Both the position numbers and the translations under genes were made by a program. Positions 48,903-60,334 of a DNA stretch of 64,000 nucleotides are shown here, piece by piece. Each line of letters begins with the position of its first letter. The stretch's first letter is position 1. The DNA is from Megascapheus bottae (lineage: Eukaryota > Chordata > Mammalia > Rodentia > Geomyidae), in contig JANJXV010000004.1 of assembly GCA_024803745.1 (NCBI GenBank), positions 50,415,858-50,479,857 on the forward strand. The letters are read 5' to 3'. The notes beneath the pieces are model-generated. The model was not told the DNA's origin, did no database searches, and saw only the letters and a list, made by a program, of their open reading frames with translations.

Positions 48903-49839
48903 TTCTAAAACAAAACCCGTTTATCAAAATCTCTGCCATTTATGTGACTGGAGATTTTGGTAGCGTTATTCACAATTCTTGGGTTGCATGTCAAAGTATT
49001 TTAGAACACTAGAGCTATATACTACACTTTCAAACCATACATTATAAATAAATTTTATTAGTTAATTAGTATTATATTTATTACACTATTGCTAATATGT
49101 CTAAGTGCTAATGTTTATAAAACCCATATTTTATTATTGCATTTTTAAAATCTGTAAAGACAATTATTGTGTGGTGGTCATGTTATTTTTTTCATATTTT
49201 CATGTTTTGATACACGTCCTGCCACAATTTGTGACAATAAATTTTCCATAATTAAAAATTTTGATTTTTTTTCATCTCTAGGATATCAGATTTTAAAATT
49301 TTTAGTAATAATTTAAACATGTTGTTCTTACATAGAATGTAATGTTCTGAAGTTGGTAGGAACCAGGTAGAAAATGAAGCTTGTCATTGATACTTTGAAT
49401 AATATTGGAAGTGAGTCTCCCGAGGCCTGAAAATAGCATCATAAGTATTAAGAGGGAAATCTTCCTCATGAACTTCATGACAACTAGATTTCACACTGAT
49501 AACTTGTTTGTTTGTACCTTTGTGGAAGACTGTATGAGGACCCAGCTACATCACACCCAATGCCTAATCCACAGAAGACATATGATAATTGTTGGTTCTC
49601 TTATGCTATCAACTTTGGGAAAAATCTGTTCTTTAATTGTATGTAACTAATGAAGTATGCTTACAATTTTTTGAGCTTGTTTTATCCAAGTTTCAATTGA
49701 CTTAGCTTAACATATTTTAAATAGTTTTTATTTCTTTCTCAAAGTACCTCTTTTATTTTTTCCTACTTTCTCCTCTACGTGTAGGTTTTATTCTGATACT
49801 TCCTTTCCTTATATTTCTGTCATTTTGTCTCATTATTTT
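48903..49839. other. No recognised feature
   Basis: AT-rich DNA without gene or clear repeat. Confidence 0.5.
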
Positions 49840-50065
49840 ATTATTGTTTTAATGTTAAAGTAATTAGAGGAATAGCCAGTTAATAAAGCAGTTTACATGT
49901 ACAATGCATGTTAACCCTTTCAACATTCTCACCCATCCATCCCAACCCATCCTTTCCCTTACTTTTCTTAATTTTATAAGATATACATTGAATTATTGAC
50001 TAAATTCTCCCCCTTCTCCTTTTGATTTTCTATCCTTTTCCTCATGACCCTACCCTACCCCTTTA
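49840..50065 (-). mobile_element. L1 3' UTR-like segment, minus
   Basis: C-rich tract CACCCATCCATCCCAACCCA, ATTTTATAAGATATACATTG and AATTCTCCC, related to 10190-10395. It stands head to head with the next L1 piece. Confidence 0.5.
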
Positions 50066-50079
50066 AAATACTTATTTCC

Positions 50080-50345
50080 TATTCACCACAGCCAAAGGAT
50101 GGAGTCAGCCCAAATGCCCCTCAATACACAAATGGATCTAGGAAATGTGGTACATAGATATACTGGAATTTTAATCATCCATTAGAAAGAATAATACTGT
50201 AGCATTTGTAAAGAAACGAAAAGTCTTGGAAAATTATGTTAAGTGAGGAAAATCAATACCAGAGAAACAAAAGTTATGTTTCCTTTCACATGTGAAATAT
50301 ACAATTAGCTGAAGATGAACTAATAAGTAAATACAAGTGTATTAA
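50080..50345 (+). mobile_element. L1 ORF2-end / 3' UTR segment, plus
   Basis: ATTCACCACAGCCAAAGGAT, AAATGCCCCTCAATACACAA and AAATGTGGTACATAGATATA are the classic L1 ORF2 end; TTATGTTAAGTGAGGAAAAT follows in order. Confidence 0.5.
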
Positions 50346-50363
50346 ATTGAAATATGATAGATT

Positions 50364-50608
50364 TGCCTGATGTGGTGGCTCATGCCTGTAATCCTAGCTA
50401 TTTAGGAGGCAGAAGGCTGAGATCTAAGGATTGCAGTTCAAAGCCAGCCAGGGCATTAAAGTCTGTGAGACTCTTATCTCCAGCTAACCACTAGAAAATC
50501 TGAAATGGGGCTGTGGCCCTAGGGGAAGGGTAGTATGCTTCAGCTGAAGACCTCAGGGACTCAGAGCCCAAGGTTCAAGCCCCACGATGCACTAACAACA
50601 ACAAAAAA
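50364..50608 (+). mobile_element. B1-ID dimeric SINE
   Basis: GTGGTGGCTCATGCCTGTAA and CCTAGCTATTTAGGAGGCAG (B1), TGGGGCTGTGGCCCTAGGGG (ID), tail AACAACAACAAAAAAG. Confidence 0.5.
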
Positions 50609-50872
50609 GTACATTAAAGGGAGAACTCAATAGTGCAATTCCTTAAAGGCAAAGGAAAAGTTTAACAAAATGATCACTTATCCCCTTAAAAATTTTAATT
50701 GTGAAATTATGTATTTTTATATTGAAAACTACCCAATGATCTGGAGACTTGCGAGGGAGACATCTCTACCTCTCTTATTTATTTCTGCTATCAGTATCCA
50801 GCCCAAAGCTAGTTATCAGAATGGTTTTTTTCTTTAACTTGATAAATTGAAGGAGCAAATGATCTTTAAAAA

Positions 50873-51091
50873 GGTAAAGAAAAGGGGCCAGGAGTTTGGC
50901 CTAGTGGTAGAGTGCTTGCCTAGCATACATGAATGAATACCAGAGTTCGATTCCTCGGTACCACATACATAGAAAAAAGCCAGAAGTGGTGCTGAGGCTC
51001 AAGTGGTAGAGTGCTAGCCTTGAGAAAGTCCAAGGACAGTGCTCCGGCCCTGAGCCCAAGCCCAGGACTGGCAAAAAAAAGGTAAAGAAAA
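50873..51091 (+). mobile_element. Dimeric ID-type SINE with 11-bp target duplication
   Basis: Body at 50884-51080: GCCAGGAGTTTGGCCTAGTG, TAGAGTGCTTGCCTAGCATA, GTTCGATTCCTCGGTACCAC and GGCTCAAGTGGTAGAGTGCT, tail AAAAAAAA. GGTAAAGAAAA flanks at 50873-50883 and 51081-51091. A young-looking copy. Confidence 0.5.
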
Positions 51092-51254
51092 AAGAAAGAA
51101 AGCATAAATAATTCTAAAAATAAGCATGTTAACAATAGTACACTCTAAAATCAACATGATATTCTAAAATGAATGTAATGAAATGCATGGTACATCCTGA
51201 TGTGGATGGCAGCATAAATGTACAATAATGGAGTTGGAGAAGTCAGGGTTGGAG

Positions 51255-51368
51255 TAATATATATATATGATATGTCTATACTTATTATAGTATATATTTA
51301 TGACTTCATTCTTATATACTTATATACATAAATATATATATGCTCATATATATATATATATGTATATG
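51255..51368. repeat. TA-rich simple sequence
   Basis: Imperfect TATATA runs, the purest at 51341-51362. Confidence 0.5.
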
Positions 51369-52489
51369 CTTGGTTCAGGAAAGAACCACAAGTATAGGTG
51401 ACGGAAACAGTCTAAAAGAAAGGTTATACTTTCATCAATAAACTGCTGGAGAAAAAAATATGCTGTCCCATGTCAATAGCAGCATCTGACATAGTTGTGG
51501 CATCTTACAGTCTCAGAGAAAGTACTAATAATTGTTTTGTGGATAGTAGGAAAATCAATTGTTAAGGAGCAGTTCACAATGAAGCAGATGGCAGATAGTT
51601 CACACCAATGAGATAGAGATGGTGAATTTCCTTCTGAAACTCACACTATGGGCCTGGTGTCTTGAATACTAACGTTGGGAAGATCTGATGTCAATACTGA
51701 TTCAAGAACTAAACAGTAGTCCTCTGAATATGTGGGGTGAATGTTGTCTTTTTAGGCTAGTCTTTGGATAGGAGCAAGATGGAGAATATTTGAGTTTTAT
51801 TTGGTAAAGAGAAATATACAAATACTGTTAGCCACATAGATTTTGGATGTGGTCCATAATATGTGTATGTGATTAGATGAATATTTCTGGAATTGTGTTC
51901 AGGATTCAAATCAGACATCTTAAAAGAAATTACTGTGACATGATTAGTCTTTATTTGTGATGGTCGGATAACCACTTATAGAGGCCTGAAAGAATCAGTT
52001 TTTAATAGCAAAGCTGACTAGAGAATATTTTCATGAGCTCTATAAAGTATTTTAAACATACAAAATCTTATGTTGCATAAAAGTGCACAAAAATTCCATT
52101 ATCTCTTTCAAAATTTCCATACATGTCTAACAATTTTTGAATTTAATTTGTAAGTGATTTTCCGATTTAAAAAAGATTGTCAAGGCTTCAACTTCATTAA
52201 AACCTAAAATGGTCTAATATAGAACACTTTTAATAACATTCTTTGTATTTTGAGATTATTGAAGAGGCAGAACTCCAACACTGACACTAAAACCTTTTAT
52301 TGCTTTTTTTTTTGTCATTCAGTTACCTTCTTTACTTTGTGTTATAGCGTTGGGGACAAGTATAACTAGTTATTCCAGAGCAGTTTTTCATTGAAAATTG
52401 ACACAATATTTATCTAAAATATGTTACCTTAAGAGCACCTAATAAAAATCATGCCTTTTTAAATTTTATTTTATTAATTAATTTGTTTT
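51369..52489. other. No recognised feature
   Basis: 1.1 kb AT-rich DNA, no gene or clear repeat. Confidence 0.5.
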
Positions 52490-52705
52490 TTGTTGGTTGT
52501 GGGGCTTGAACTTTGGGCCTGGGCGCTGTTCCTGAGTTCTTCAACTCAAAGCTACTGACTTACCCCTTGAGCCACACCACTACTTCCAGTTAATTGGAGA
52601 TAAGTGTCATGGACTTTATGGTCCGGGCTGGCTTTGAACTACCATCCTCATATCTCAGCCTCCTCAGTAGCAAGGATTACAGGCATGAGCCACTGTGCCC
52701 AGCCA
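52490..52705 (-). mobile_element. B1-ID dimeric SINE
   Basis: GGGGCTTGAACTTTGGGCCT and CCTTGAGCCACACCACTACT (ID), CATATCTCAGCCTCCTCAGT and GGATTACAGGCATGAGCCAC (B1), in reverse. Confidence 0.5.
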
Positions 52706-52729
52706 TTAACTGATAGTTTTGTCCTGTCC

Positions 52730-52977
52730 TTTTTTTTTTTTCTCCAGTCATGGGGTTTTAATTTAGTGACTGGGAGCTGTCCCTGAGAAATGTCTCTCAA
52801 GGCTTGAACTCTACCTCTTTGAGCCACAGTATCACTTCACTTCCAGTTTCATGATGGTTAATTGGAGATAAGAGTCTCAGGGGCTTTCCAGCTCAGGATA
52901 GCTTTGAACTGCAATCCTCAGATCTCACCCTCCTGAGTAACTAGAATTACTGGCTTAGGCCACTGGCATCTAGCTTT
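52730..52977 (-). mobile_element. B1-ID dimeric SINE
   Basis: T-rich tail, then GGGAGCTGTCCCTGAG and GAGCCACAGTATCACTTCAC (ID), CAGATCTCACCCTCCTGAGT (B1), in reverse. Confidence 0.5.
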
Positions 52978-52984
52978 TTCCTAT

Positions 52985-53205
52985 CTTTTTTTTTTCTTAC
53001 TGTGTTTTATTGCCAGGAAAATGTATAGAGAGATTACAGTTACATTCAACAGATAATGGGTGCATTATGTCTTGAACCATGATACATCTTCTCATCTTTT
53101 TTTCCTCCTTTCCCTCCCTCAACCCCCCAACATCTTGTTTTCCCCCTTCCCTTACCTATTTCAAAGAAACAAAGAAACATATATAAAATATACTAGGTAA
53201 CAAAG
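52985..53205 (-). mobile_element. L1 3' end
   Basis: T-rich tail, AATGTATAGAGAGATTACAG, TTGAACCATGATACATCTTC and CAACATCTTGTTTTCCCCC match the shared minus-oriented L1 3' UTR. Confidence 0.5.
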
Positions 53206-53940
53206 TCAGATTGGTGAGAATATTTGGACAAATTCAAAGTAAATTCGGTAACATGTGTTATAATTTGTGGTGATAAAAATAAATATGAACTTCAGAAAAA
53301 ATGTACAAAATTGAGAAATATGATGAGTTTAAATCCTATTTTAGTTGAAATGGAAGATAGTATCTTTTAAGTTTAAAAGCCTAGTCACTAAAGCCTAAAG
53401 CTATAAGACTGCTGGAAGAGTGATTAGCATATATTAAAATAATGAATTAAACTAAGATCAACCTCAGTCATTTCAGCAATTTAAAAGCAATGAGAGAATA
53501 AGCAAGGTTAGTTCTGTAGCTGTGTTTATGCTGAGGTACCTGGAAAACCAAATGATAACAGCAGATTAAAATAATCTGAAATGGAATGAACCTTTTCACA
53601 GAAATTTTCCATGTGATATGAGGGCAGAAAATAAGAAATATGGCATCTTCCATTGATCCAGACTGAAAAATGTTCATTGTATATTAAACCATCTTGTAGT
53701 TCCTGGTTGTACTCTGATCACAAAGGTATCATCATTGTTGATATGTTCAAAATCAGTACTGAGACAAACTGACAGATAACTCACTGTAAGCAATCGCTTT
53801 TCTGTTCCTAAATGGTAATATGAGTTGCAAAGGCATCTTGATGGTAATTATGTTTATTTAGTATTAAGTTAGGCCTCTCATAGCACTTGTCCTAGTGTCT
53901 TTTAAAACCTTCAACTACTTAGTGATAATAAAAATTTAAA
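53206..53940. other. No recognised feature
   Basis: AT-rich DNA without gene or clear repeat. Confidence 0.5.
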
Positions 53941-54165
53941 AAGCCAGGTGCCAGTGGTTCATACCTACTCAAGCAGCTGATATGTGAGGATCGTGGTTTG
54001 AAGCCAGCCAGGCTGAAAGTTAGTGAGAGCTTTATCTCCAATAAACTAGTCAGAAAAATCTGAAAGTGGTGCTGTAGCTGGAGTAGTAGAGAGCTAGCAT
54101 GAGCAAAAGAAACTCAGGGAAAGTGACCAGGCTCTGAGGTCAAGCCACATGACCAGCAAAAAAAA
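53941..54165 (+). mobile_element. B1-ID dimeric SINE
   Basis: GCCAGGTGCCAGTGGTTCAT and GGTTTGAAGCCAGCCAGGCT (B1, with a deletion), AAAGTGGTGCTGTAGCTGGA (ID), tail AAAAAAAAATTAAAAAAG. Confidence 0.5.
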
Positions 54166-54285
54166 ATTAAAAAAGAAAGAAGGAAAGAAAGGAAGGAAAG
54201 AAGGGAGGAAGGAAGGAGAAAGAAAAAAGAAAGAACGGAAGAAAGAAAGGAAGGAAGAAGGAAGAAAGAGAAAGAAAGAAAGACT
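54166..54285. repeat. GGAA/GAAA purine tract at SINE tail
   Basis: Imperfect (GAAG/GGAA)n over 120 bp, growing out of the SINE tail. Confidence 0.5.
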
Positions 54286-54381
54286 ATTATACCTAACAAG
54301 TATTTGAGCAGCTTGTTTTAAAATGAGGTTTTGATCAATATTCTCTTTGCCAAACATTGTTATTCAGATAATGAAGCTGTA

Positions 54382-54470
54382 ATCAATTTAATTCACAACA
54401 TTTTTAAAAAGAAATACATTAGCTTTATCAATTTTATTCACAACACTTAAAAAAGAAATACATTAGCTTT
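54382..54470. repeat. 45-bp tandem duplication
   Basis: Unit 1 at 54382-54426 and unit 2 at 54427-54470 share ATTCACAACA and AAAGAAATACATTAGCTTT, with a few substitutions and one indel. Confidence 0.5.
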
Positions 54471-55339
54471 ATTATGTAAGTAAAATCTAGCACCTCCTTT
54501 CTAAGGTGTTCCCTTTTCCTAATTGTGCAAGAATTCTTGGGAGCATACCATTTCAAACTGATAAGAATGTATACAAATAATTGTAATGCATTGCTTTCAT
54601 AACATACTGTATGTTTCCAAAATTGCCTTTACAATAGTAATTCATTGTTCTATAGCTCACTCAAGATTGCAATGTCACTCTCATTGGTACAGCTCCTTTG
54701 ATTTCTATTTATGTAATGAGCAACAACATGGGAACTTATTTGCTAGGTTGCGTGTCTTTGAATCTCTGGCATGTGACATTATTGAATAAATTGTAAGTTA
54801 GGTATTTATTTTTCCCTTCAGAACAAACACTTCTTTGAAGTATGTGGGTTCATTTCTATCTCAGTCAGATCATCTTAATCTTCTAGAGTTTCTAATATTT
54901 TTAAAATTGATATAAAGTTCGGCATAAATTGTCTTCACCTGGGAAGGTTCTCCATCTTTCATACATAGTTTCCTACTTTATACACAGAGGACAACTGCTT
55001 GCTAAGTAAATGGTATCCTGAGAACCATTTTTGACAATGTATAGATTGCTCTGAAATTTGAACAGCCCTACAAAATCACAACCAGGGGGCGCTCACCATG
55101 CATTGCTTTCTGCATAAAGGAAATTCTAAACAACAGTGATACATGGATAAATCCCTATTGTTTAGACCTCTTTTTAGAATTTGGTGAGATACATAAGACA
55201 ACTTTGAGAGAACGTCATTTTTACTGACTGTAGTTAATGATTAGGGTGAGAGGTACTCCCTAAAGTAGTCCTCAGGCAGGAGTGTTATGGGACATCCAGA
55301 AAATTCCTAAAAACTATGTTGCTTCAAACAAGAGCTTTA
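54471..55339. other. No gene; holds the forward CTCF-type motif
   Basis: Apart from the motif at 55077-55094, nothing was recognised. Confidence 0.5.
55077..55094 (+). promoter_or_regulatory. CTCF-type motif, forward
   Basis: The core CAACCAGGGGGCGCTC differs from the CTCF consensus CCACCAGGGGGCGCTA at only a few flanking positions and keeps the whole AGGGGGCGC core. It stands out in AT-rich DNA and is not inside a recognised SINE. It lies about 5.6 kb before the EPHA7 promoter. Binding is not shown by sequence alone. Confidence 0.5.
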
Positions 55340-55640
55340 TCTTGTGTGATTGTTGTTTTTCATGTACGTTATTTCTCTTTTCATTTTTGTACTTTGGTTA
55401 ATCTCATATTGTTACTGTATCTGACTTTGTTATCTGGTATATTGTATATACCTTTATTTGTTTATTTGAAATAGGAAAGGGAAGGGGGAGAAACAAGATG
55501 ATTGGTTGGGGATGGGGTGAGGGAAATGGGGATAAAAACATGAGAAGGGGTATCAATGTATGAGAAGTAATGCACCTACTACTGGTGAATATAACTGTAC
55601 GCCTCCATGCATTACCCCGACAATAAATAAAATAAAATAA
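55340..55640 (+). mobile_element. 5'-truncated L1 3' UTR
   Basis: AATCTCATATTGTTACTGTA, GGAAAGGGAAGGGGGAGAAA, GGGGTATCAATGTATGAGAA and AGTAATGCACCTACTACTGG match the 538-1213 copy; it ends CAATAAATAAAATAAAATAA. Confidence 0.5.
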
Positions 55641-55669
55641 GACTACGCTGCTTCCGTCTGGCTCCTTCT

Positions 55670-55672
<3 letters not shown>

Positions 55673-55711
<39 letters not shown>

Positions 55712-55736
55712 TAATTTCAGTATATATATATATTCA
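55673..55736. repeat. (TA)n microsatellite
   Basis: Two (TA)n runs separated by CACATATATAATTTCAG. Confidence 0.5.
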
Positions 55737-55889
55737 GTAAGTAGAGAGTGAGGAAGAAGACTATATCTGGGGTCTATTTGTGGCCTAATTCCTCAGACAT
55801 TTTTTGATGAATTTTATGAAACACATTTTAAGCTATAAGGTGATTCTGAGCCCTGTTTACTGATTTCTGTAGAATGAATCCTTTCTTCA

Positions 55890-56010
55890 CTCTCCTTTCC
55901 TTCCTTTCTTCCTTACTCTGTCCCTCTCTCCCTCCCTCTCTCCCTATTTTCCTTCCTACCTCCATTTTTTCTTTCTTCCTTCCTTTCTCTTTTTCTTTCT
56001 TTCCTCCATA
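55890..56010. repeat. CT-rich pyrimidine tract
   Basis: CTTTCCTTCCTTTCTTCC- and CTCTCCCTCCC-type sequence over 120 bp. Confidence 0.5.
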
Positions 56011-56165
56011 AAGCTTTTATTTTGTGGGTAAAAATACCAAGTCAAGAAACTTACACGTATTAATCTGGTAAATAATATTAAGTCTCATGTATGTACACAC
56101 AATATCATAATTAGGTCATCCTTATGCAATATGGACTTGGTTGGCTAGGACGCCCAGAGGTCCGT

Positions 56166-56183
56166 GTGCCCCCTGGTGGTCAC
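56166..56183 (-). promoter_or_regulatory. CTCF-type motif, reverse
   Basis: On the minus strand this reads GTGACCACCAGGGGGCAC, with an uninterrupted CCACCAGGGGGC core that fits the CTCF consensus. It points toward the forward motif at 55077-55094, giving a convergent pair about 1.1 kb apart. It is outside recognised repeats. Confidence 0.5.
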
Positions 56184-57894
56184 TGTGGGCTCACAGCTCT
56201 CCGAACAGATAAAAATTTATAGAATATTAAGTTCAAGATGAAAAAAAAAAATAGAGGTGCTGTGCGTAATTTAAAATCTGTGTCTCTGGTGATTTAAGTC
56301 AAATAAGTATAAGAAAGGAGGAGGCTCACTGGGAAAAATCATGTTTTCTAACTTTCAGTAAAGTTTCTTACTCTCAAGAATATTACACATGTTATGTGAT
56401 TCTCAGTATTATATGTCGCAGTCATCTTGTCATATTTACTTTCCCATTACTAGACTAATAAGTGATATATTAATTAATACTTTGTGGTAGTTTAAGTAAT
56501 AAAAGTATTTTAGTGACAACCATATTCAAGTGAACTGTTACCATTTTCATATAAATTACATTTTTGTTAAACTGTCTCTAACTCAGTGATTGCAGTGGAT
56601 AATTATAATTGCACACTTTTTAAAAATTTCTCATAAAGGTTATTAGGCTTCACAAAGAAACAAAATTAATCTTGACTTTTGGTTTGATTTCTGATCTCTG
56701 ATTTCTGATAGTGTCAGCCAAATCTGAAATTGAGAAGAAAAAATGAATTATCTTGTTGTATGTGTTTGGCCTTTATATAATTTTGTACATTAGATGACAA
56801 ATGAATATTTTATGTAAAATATGTAAATTCTAATGAAAATATGAAGTTTTTCTTGTGTAATAGGATAGATTGTTTAATTTTGACTTATGACTCAAGTAGC
56901 AAACCCAGTTTTCTGTAATATCTATTAACTGAGACATAATGCTTCTTGTTCTGTTTATAACCAGTTTGTCTACGCAGCACCTTTTCCTAATTCTGTCTAA
57001 ATTACCCCCTTTTCTGTGATGAACTTGCAATTGCACATTTACCAGCTGTGAATATGCTTAGAGCACAAGTGCCTAAGTAGTGGATTCAGACACAGCCCTT
57101 TGCTTTGTTTGTTGTTGCTGTTAACTACGTAATTTGACAGCCTTGGGTTTTTACCATGCAAAAGTCTCCTACTAGTTCCTTTACTATCTAAAAGCCTGAC
57201 CCCCCCTCCCAACACACAAAGAACATGAATGTGGAACATTTTCCTTTATTTGAAAATTCATAGAACTTATTCCCTAAAGTTCTTATAATTTTCTCCCAAC
57301 CACTATTTCTCTCTTAAAAATCAGAGAATATTACCCAGAGGTGAGTAGTATGGCAAATATTAGTACTGTAGAAAGTTAAAACAACAGCTGTTATCCTCAT
57401 TTGGGATCTATGTCTTGGATCTGTCCTTTTTATTTTCATGAATGTATAGCTGCGTGTGATTGGCAGTAATTACAAAGACATAATAACACTATGTGCGTAA
57501 AAACTAGGCAGGTCTTCTTTGCATTGAAGACAGACATGTTTCATTTTTTCAGTATACCTTCATGGTATCTGTTTCAAAAAGGGACATAAATAAAACCATT
57601 TTAGCTATAGTGTCTCTTTCTATTTATTTTAAATTGGCAACTGCAGATATGCTACTTAATCAGCAACAATATACAATACATGTAAAAACAAAAATACTTT
57701 TCAGTTTTTTCTTCTTTTTGGAAAATACATTCTTTGGATACATTATTGGGTATTTCTTGGGAAAATTCATTTATTTACATCTACAATGATTTTATTTTCT
57801 CCAAATTTGTTCTAGAAATAAAATGCAGGTCACAGTAAATACCAAGCTAAAAAAATCAAGTGTTTTTTTAATGATGTGAGGAAATGTGCTTTTC
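56184..57894. other. Repeat-free interval, possible conserved element
   Basis: 1.7 kb without SINE or L1. About 57400-57540 contains GTGATTGGCAGTAATTACAA, with a TAATTA homeodomain core. No gene seen. Confidence 0.5.
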
Positions 57895-58095
57895 ATATGA
57901 TTTTTCATATATTTTTATTATAATTAATAGAAGGGTTACATTATATTCGCCAAATAGAAGGTGCATTACTTCACATACATTGATACCCTTTCTCATGTCT
58001 TGGTCCCCATTTCCCTCCCCCTCCAACCCCACCCCTCATCTTGTTTTCCCCCCTTCCCTATCCAATTTCAAATAACTAAATACAAATATATCATA
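57895..58095 (-). mobile_element. L1 3' end
   Basis: TTTTTATTATAATTAATAGA, ACATACATTGATACCCTTTC, CATGTCTTGGTCCCCATTTC and CATCTTGTTTTCCCCCC are the reverse of the L1 3' UTR; the last L1 before EPHA7. Confidence 0.5.
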
Positions 58096-59136
58096 TGATA
58101 TTTTTAAGACATAAAAGACTTTTTAGTACTGGCTCTTATTTCATATCATCGACTTTTTAGACAAGCAGACATATACTTCAACAATTAGTCCTTTAGAGTT
58201 CAATAAGAATTTATATATTAAATACAGGTGCTATACAGTACTGTATAAGCAATGGTCATTATTTCACTTGAATGCTGTGACTTGCTTATCCTTCATCTAG
58301 AAATGGTATCTTCCTTTTGCACAAGGAAAGGAGAGAAGGTTGTTAAACCTTACATTCAGTCTCCTTGTGCGGTTGTGAATGGAGAACTGTCATCAGCCTG
58401 ACACATGTGCAGATCATCTGAAGCTTCTTGTCTCTAGAAATAAAAGTGGAGTCCCACATGTCCCTGTATCTCACAATGAGAGGACACAACAGGGGACTCC
58501 CTCAGCCACCTACATGAAGTAGACAGAGAGATGCCATTTCTTTGGTTCCCTAGCTTTACTGGAAAAGCATTTGTATTCACAGAACTGAGAATTAGTTTTG
58601 GTGGATGAAAGGATATTTTAAACTTTAAAGGCTACCTGGGTGTCACGCTAAGCAGAGAGAATGAGACCCCAGGCAAAGTGTAGGAATTCTGGAGTATGTA
58701 TTTAACTATTAGAAAGTACTTTTATTTTTGTAACTTTGTGTTTCTTTGGGTTACAACAGTTCTCTTGTTTATTTTTTTTATCAATTCTGATGTTTTCATT
58801 TTCAACTTTTACCTTTAAGACATTTGTGGTCTGCTTTATCTTCTCATTTGCTCTGCCTATATTGTTTTATCTCCTTCTAATATTAATCTATTAAGCAACT
58901 TACATTTTCTATGCATCTTTTAAAGGGCACTTAGGATGCTTTTAGATACAATTTTAAAATATTTAATAGACATAATGGTTAAGGAACATATAACATTTAA
59001 GAATTAAGCTACATAACCAAAGCTGATAGATGAAAAGGAAATTCCCTTCCTTCTTCTGTTTATTCATGTCAAGCAAATAAAAATGATAGGAGCATAAAAT
59101 AAAGAAAAAAAAACTGTCAGCTCTGAAAAGCCTTTG

Positions 59137-59138
<2 letters not shown>
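58096..59138. other. No recognised feature
   Basis: 1 kb of unique-looking DNA; no gene or repeat seen. Confidence 0.5.

Positions 59139-59174
<36 letters not shown>
59139..59174. repeat. (AC)18 microsatellite
   Basis: Uninterrupted AC run shortly before an ID-like fragment. Confidence 0.5.
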
Positions 59175-59175
<1 letters not shown>

Positions 59176-59184
59176 ATTTACTTT

Positions 59185-59245
59185 ATATTCACATATAGCT
59201 CAAGTGGTAACAGTATGAAAGCTTGGGTTAAATCACCCAGTGAGT
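59185..59245 (+). mobile_element. Possible ID-like fragment
   Basis: ATATAGCTCAAGTGGTAACA and GCTTGGGTTAAATCACCCAG resemble tRNA-derived ID box A and box B regions. Short and worn. Confidence 0.5.
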
Positions 59246-60334
59246 CTATCAGACATGCAGGCAATCTATTAAGGATTTTTTTAAAGGAAGAAATATAGAA
59301 AAAGAACAAAAAAATGCTGTCCTTAAACACGTGATCAAGTTACTCTGCATGGCCTTTGAAATAGATGGTTTAGCAATTAAGTTTTTCAAGTTCTTCCTCT
59401 ATCACCCACCTCTGGAGCACAGAATCCAAAGCTGCCTAATGGAAAACAGATTTCTGTACGTAGCTATCTTTGCTGTTCGGGTTGGGTGAATTCAACTGGA
59501 ACTGTTACTTAGGGTTCCCCCCTTTTCTTTTTTAATTCTTACTTTCTATTTGAAAGATAATTTCAGAATAATTTCAGAATATGGATCGTTGCTGAAAATA
59601 GTAAATATTTGCCAGAGGAAGTTTTTACTCTGTGAATTTAATACCGCTATGGATTTCTTTAAAATGAAATGCTATTTAGACAGCGGAGTGGAAAACGATC
59701 TAAGTAGGAAAGTCAAAGAATAAATCCCAGAAAAAGTGAAACACGTTCAGGAAAAAAAAAAAAAGAAAGAAAGAAAGGTTGGCCATTGTGTGAACATGTT
59801 TGTGTCAAGATCCCTTTACTCAAGAAACTGTTGGGAGAGACTGAGCAAAGAGATTTGGGAGGGTGGGGGGTAAAACAAAAGACTTCCTTTCTCCAAAGCC
59901 CCTTTCCGTGTGTCTTATATCAGAGGTTGTGGCAAAACTCCTGGAAACATATATATTTTTTTAATGCATTCGGTTAAATTCACCCTTCCACGGATCATGG
60001 GTGGTGGTTGGTGGCCAGAAACTCTTCTTGAAGTCACAGAAAAGGAAAAGTAGAAACTTTTCCAAGAAAATAAAAATGCAAATAAAAACAAAAGCTACCA
60101 GACTCCTTGGAGTTTGTAACTAGAGGAAAGAAGTGGGGAGTGGGGACGGGGTGGGGGAGAGGGAGAAAAAACTAAAAGACACTTTACTTAAAAGCACAGC
60201 TCATTTCACTGTCCAGGTTCCGAGATGAGTATGCGAGCCATGGCTGGCTTCGCCTCAGGTTTCCTAAGACACAGCTCTAAACAGGACTGCAAGTTGGGAG
60301 CCCTGTCAACGGATTTATTCAGCTTTGGAAAGCT
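59246..60334. other. Proximal EPHA7 upstream DNA, no repeat or gene
   Basis: 1.1 kb without mobile elements, ending in the CpG island. A G-rich stretch (GTGGGGACGGGGTGGGGGAG) lies at about 60140-60160. Confidence 0.5.
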
